This document shows, piece after piece, positions 61,404 to 64,000 of a stretch of 64,000 nucleotides of DNA. The notes under the pieces were generated by a model. The model saw only the letters and a program-made list of their open reading frames with translations. It searched no databases and was not told the origin of the DNA. The translations under genes and the position numbers were made by a program. This DNA comes from an uncultured Muribaculaceae bacterium (GTDB lineage: Bacteria; Bacteroidota; Bacteroidia; Bacteroidales; Muribaculaceae): positions 1 through 64,000 of the forward strand of contig CALUMH010000008.1 of NCBI GenBank assembly GCA_944321685.1, written 5' to 3'. Within the stretch, counting starts at the first letter, position 1. The number at the start of each line of letters is the position of its first letter.

Positions 61404-62825
61404 TCAATTCTTAACCAATATATAAGATGTGTGCGGCTTTACTGTTCCGGTGAGCTTCCCACCTTTCACGGTGAATTGAGTTCCGTGAACGGCATCTTTA
61501 TATTTACCGCCGGGCAACGCAGTATCGATCGACAAGGCAACTTCATCACCGCTCACATTCACTATGGCTGCGCCTTTTTTGCCTCGGCACACTTCGGCAA
61601 CCTTATTGTCGGCACTGAAATATAGTGTTTCAGCCTCACCATGCATCAGGCGGCGGAATTTATTGGCAGCAACCACTTCGGGATGGAAAAATTCATCACT
61701 GCCACGTGCGCCCACAATGTTGTCGCCCCACACATTTTCGGGAGAGCTGTTGTTGGGGCGTGAATAAAACAGCGGAGTACCATTTTGCCGTGCGGCAAGG
61801 AACACCCACCCCATGCGTATCTGCTCACTCGTAAGCCCGGCCGACTCGTGCGCATTGCAATAGGTATCGTGTGACTCCACCCAAGTCACGAGGTTATAAG
61901 GATTTACCGGGTGGCTCCAATTGGTAACATCAGCAGCACCCCAACTGCCGTTTGCAAGCACTTGGCGCAATGTGTGGCCGTAATTGCTGGCAGTGAGGTT
62001 GATATATTGCCCATATTCGGTCTCTTTCACATTCCGATCTTGCAGCACTTCGCCATACACAAACAGGCTGTCCATGGGCAACGCCAATCTCAACCCCATT
62101 ACTGCTTTGCGACCGGTAGCAACATCCCAAAAGTCGTTTTGCTTCGACTTTTCATCAAGAGGATCGCTCGGCAAACCTATGTGCTTGGCCGTATCGTAGC
62201 GGAACCCACGGGCACCGCAAGCCAACAAGTCGTTGACATACGTCATGTAATAATGCTGGAAATAAGGGTTCTCGGTATTTACATCAGGCAGGCCGCCCAT
62301 TTGCCCCGTTGTACATTCGCGACGGTCGTTATAATCACGTATCTCGGTAAAACCCGAGGCGTGATACAAATTTTCATGCCCGCCCACAGCGGCATCAAGG
62401 TCGTCGCTCACTTTCGTGTCGTCAACAGCTGTATGATTGGGCAAAACATCCACAATCACTTTCACGCCATATTTTTCGGCTTCGGCACACATATCGATGA
62501 AATCTTTGCGGGTACCCATCTGGTAATTGCCTATCTTCCAGTCAACCGGTTGGTACTGGTAATACCACCTACCGTGGCCGAAGAGCTGGTTGCCTCCGCC
62601 CTTGTCACCTTGCACCTCGGTGACGCAATGCTGCGCAGGAGAAGTTTGCACATAACGATATCCGGCATCGGCTATCTGCTTCATGTTTTCCTTGATTGTG
62701 TTGAACGACCAGCACCATGCGTGCAATATCACATCGTCGTTGGTAACTGTTTCCGAAGGCTTGTCGCCTGCATAACCACTCAGCCCTAAAGCTATGGCGA
62801 GTGATGTCAAAAATAAATGTTTCAT
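61404..62825 (-). CDS. Alpha-amylase, GH13, exported
   Basis: 473 aa. The signal peptide (LFLTSLAIALGLSGYAG) places it outside the cytoplasm. TIM-barrel with the GH13 regions: VIVDVLPNHTAV (region I), GARGFRYDTAKHIG with the nucleophile Asp (region II), LFVYGEVL with the acid/base Glu (region III) and VTWVESHDTY with the third Asp (region IV). The tail domain C ends TVKPHTSYILVKN. It cleaves alpha-1,4 links in starch-like glucans in the periplasm or outside. It lies upstream of the glycogen operon, separated by a structured 277-bp gap, so probably independently expressed. No SusCD genes are adjacent. Confidence 0.94.
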   Translation of the reverse strand: MKHLFLTSLAIALGLSGYAGDKPSETVTNDDVILHAWCWSFNTIKENMKQIADAGYRYVQTSPAQHCVTEVQGDKGGGNQLFGHGRWYYQYQPVDWKIGNYQMGTRKDFIDMCAEAEKYGVKVIVDVLPNHTAVDDTKVSDDLDAAVGGHENLYHASGFTEIRDYNDRRECTTGQMGGLPDVNTENPYFQHYYMTYVNDLLACGARGFRYDTAKHIGLPSDPLDEKSKQNDFWDVATGRKAVMGLRLALPMDSLFVYGEVLQDRNVKETEYGQYINLTASNYGHTLRQVLANGSWGAADVTNWSHPVNPYNLVTWVESHDTYCNAHESAGLTSEQIRMGWVFLAARQNGTPLFYSRPNNSSPENVWGDNIVGARGSDEFFHPEVVAANKFRRLMHGEAETLYFSADNKVAEVCRGKKGAAIVNVSGDEVALSIDTALPGGKYKDAVHGTQFTVKGGKLTGTVKPHTSYILVKN

Positions 62826-62969
62826 AAGTTAGTTATGTATTGGTATTAAAACAAATAATCGCCGTAAAGTTACATAAAAAATCAAAGCCGACGCAAACAT
62901 TTTCTTTGCAACTCACCATATTTTTTATAACTTGCGGTTGATTGATAATTAAAAAAACACCTAACGCTT

Positions 62970-63314
62970 ATGAAAATCAAAATCACACTCGTGAGATATT
63001 CTGAAAACGACTGGGAAGGATACTCGTCACACGTAGAAGATGAAAAAATTTTGCCGGTCAAAACAGGCATAGTAGAAGAATACCCGATATTCAAAATCAC
63101 CGAAATAAACGATAATTCAATAAAGGTAGTGTATAACGACGGTTGCCACGCAAGCATCGGTACTTTTTCATCGGTTGGAGAAGCCGAATGGGAAAACGAC
63201 TATGCACAAGAGAAAGAAATAGGAATTAACGAGATGGTTACCGCAAGCCGCAGCACACAGTATAGCGAAAGTATGCATGGAGAATCGTTAAGCCTGCAAC
63301 TCATCGAAGATTAA
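62970..63314 (+). CDS. Hypothetical small soluble protein
   Basis: 114 aa, no signal peptide or membrane segment, acidic, opening MKIKITLVRYSENDWEGYSS. Predicted beta strands alternate with charged turns (FKITEINDNSIKVVYND, GCHASIGTFSS). No recognised family. It lies alone between minus-strand genes, with an A+T-rich upstream region but no consensus -7 box. The codon use is more A+T-rich than its neighbours, so it may be a recent acquisition or a fast-evolving small gene. The start at 62970 is the first ATG. Confidence 0.6.
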   Translation: MKIKITLVRYSENDWEGYSSHVEDEKILPVKTGIVEEYPIFKITEINDNSIKVVYNDGCHASIGTFSSVGEAEWENDYAQEKEIGINEMVTASRSTQYSESMHGESLSLQLIED

Positions 63315-63336
63315 AGCTCTCTGCGGCGCATACGCA

Positions 63337-64000
63337 TCACTGCTTTTCACTAAGTTCAAGCCAACGCATTTCTTTCTCGTCGAGCAACTGCCGCACCTCG
63401 TCATATCGAGCCGATTTCTCGGCAATGTCATTTATTACCTCGCCACTGTTAAACAGTGCGTCAAGTGAATTTTTTTCTGCCGTCAGTTGCTCTATTTCAG
63501 TTTCGAGTGCTTCAAACTCTTTTCGCTCCATGAATGTCATCTTGTTGGCATTCCGTTGTCGAGGCTGCGGAGCCGTTTTAGGCTTCTCAGCCTCTTTGCG
63601 TCTCGCATTTTCCTGTCGTTGCTCTTCTTGCTTCACTTCGCGGTAATCGCTGTAATTACCCGGGAAGTCGCGTATCACACCGTTCCCCTCAAACACAAAC
63701 AAGTGATCGACCGTGCGATCCATGAAAAAGCGGTCGTGCGAAACTATTATCACGCAACCTTTGAAACCTGCAAGGTAATTTTCGAGCACTTCAAGTGTCT
63801 TTATGTCAAGGTCATTGGTAGGCTCATCGAGTATCAGGAAATTAGGTTTCCGCATAAGCACCGTAGCAAGGTAAAGCCTGCGCTTTTCCCCACCGCTGAG
63901 TTTGGCAATAAATTTTTGCTGGTCGGCAGGCGTGAACAGGAAAAGTTGCAGGAATTGAGATGCAGTATATGCCGTTTTCTCGTCAAATCTCACATATTCG
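63337..64000 (-). CDS. ABC-F family ATPase (Uup-like), C-terminal part
   Basis: Partial: the reading frame runs off the right edge, so only the second nucleotide-binding domain and tail are visible. LSGGEKRRLYLATVLMRKP (ABC signature), FLILDEPTNDLDIKTLEVL (Walker B and D-loop) and IVSHDRFFMDRTVDHLFVFE (switch His) are intact. After them a Lys/Glu/Arg-rich linker leads to a C-terminal coiled coil (ERKEFEALETEIEQLTAEKN), typical of Uup/ABC-F proteins that act on ribosomes or branched DNA rather than in transport. The true start is beyond position 64000. Confidence 0.92.
   Translation of the reverse strand, partial: EYVRFDEKTAYTASQFLQLFLFTPADQQKFIAKLSGGEKRRLYLATVLMRKPNFLILDEPTNDLDIKTLEVLENYLAGFKGCVIIVSHDRFFMDRTVDHLFVFEGNGVIRDFPGNYSDYREVKQEEQRQENARRKEAEKPKTAPQPRQRNANKMTFMERKEFEALETEIEQLTAEKNSLDALFNSGEVINDIAEKSARYDEVRQLLDEKEMRWLELSEKQ

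Overview
The window comes from a member of the Bacteroidota, most likely the order Bacteroidales and possibly Muribaculaceae (the family level is an inference). Supporting signs are the promoter form TTTG-N19/20-TAnnTTTG seen in front of several genes, the near absence of Shine-Dalgarno sequences, a TonB-dependent receptor with a CarboxypepD_reg-like domain, lipoproteins with acidic residues right after the lipobox cysteine (for example C-SDDEE), and families typical of Bacteroidales (NigD-like, DUF4840, DUF4421, DUF4251, DUF5723, LruC, DUF1460, GT3-type glycogen synthase). It is mostly ordinary chromosomal backbone. I see no integrase, insertion sequence, rRNA, tRNA or CRISPR array.

Layout. 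1-10.3 kb: a small antitoxin-like gene, then a tightly packed minus-strand operon reading nadE, tamB, a DUF4421 protein, an ADP-ribose/macro-like protein of the A1S_2505 family and a COG2509 flavoprotein. 10.4-11.9 kb: a small outer-membrane protein and a GT2 glycosyltransferase. 12-15.3 kb: pyrB-pyrI-flavin reductase-glyA, preceded by a candidate structured RNA. 15.5-17.4 kb: an ECF sigma factor overlapping a protein that joins an anti-sigma-like N-terminus to an outer-membrane barrel. 17.5-18.9 kb: two small lipoproteins. 19.1-23 kb: thrS-infC-rpmI-rplT plus rplS. 23.1-30 kb: corA, a TPR protein, pldA, a truncated GT4 gene, rdgB and a FadL-like porin. 30.1-37.4 kb: an unusual aromatic/arginine-rich exported protein, a lipoprotein-DUF5723-dus operon, a CPBP protease and a DUF4251 protein. 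37.4-41.8 kb: a muropeptide-processing locus (manC-NlpC/P60-dipeptide epimerase, with a divergent DUF1460 amidase). 41.8-47.6 kb: a HAD phosphatase, nadC, a K+/H+ antiporter, a C_GCAxxG_C_C protein, a GT4 transferase, a candidate sRNA and a methyltransferase. 47.8-52.2 kb: a TonB-dependent receptor and its partner surface lipoprotein, with an 11-bp-phased direct-repeat array upstream. 52.4-56.7 kb: two tandem paralogous LruC-domain lipoproteins. 56.9-62.8 kb: glycogen phosphorylase, GT3 glycogen synthase and an exported alpha-amylase. 63-64 kb: an orphan small protein and the C-terminal part of an ABC-F ATPase cut by the window edge.

How the parts may work together. The muropeptide locus has the enzymes to cleave stem peptides and epimerise L-Ala-D-Glu. 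The glycogen locus pairs synthesis with phosphorolysis, and the amylase carries a signal peptide. The receptor/lipoprotein pair looks like a nutrient-uptake unit whose array resembles OmpR/PhoB-class direct-repeat operators. The most interesting leads are that array (52234-52315), the structured RNA upstream of pyrB (15339-15469), the tandem LruC lipoproteins, the polyampholytic protein at 30162-31571 and the antitoxin/toxin-tail chimera at 180-521.
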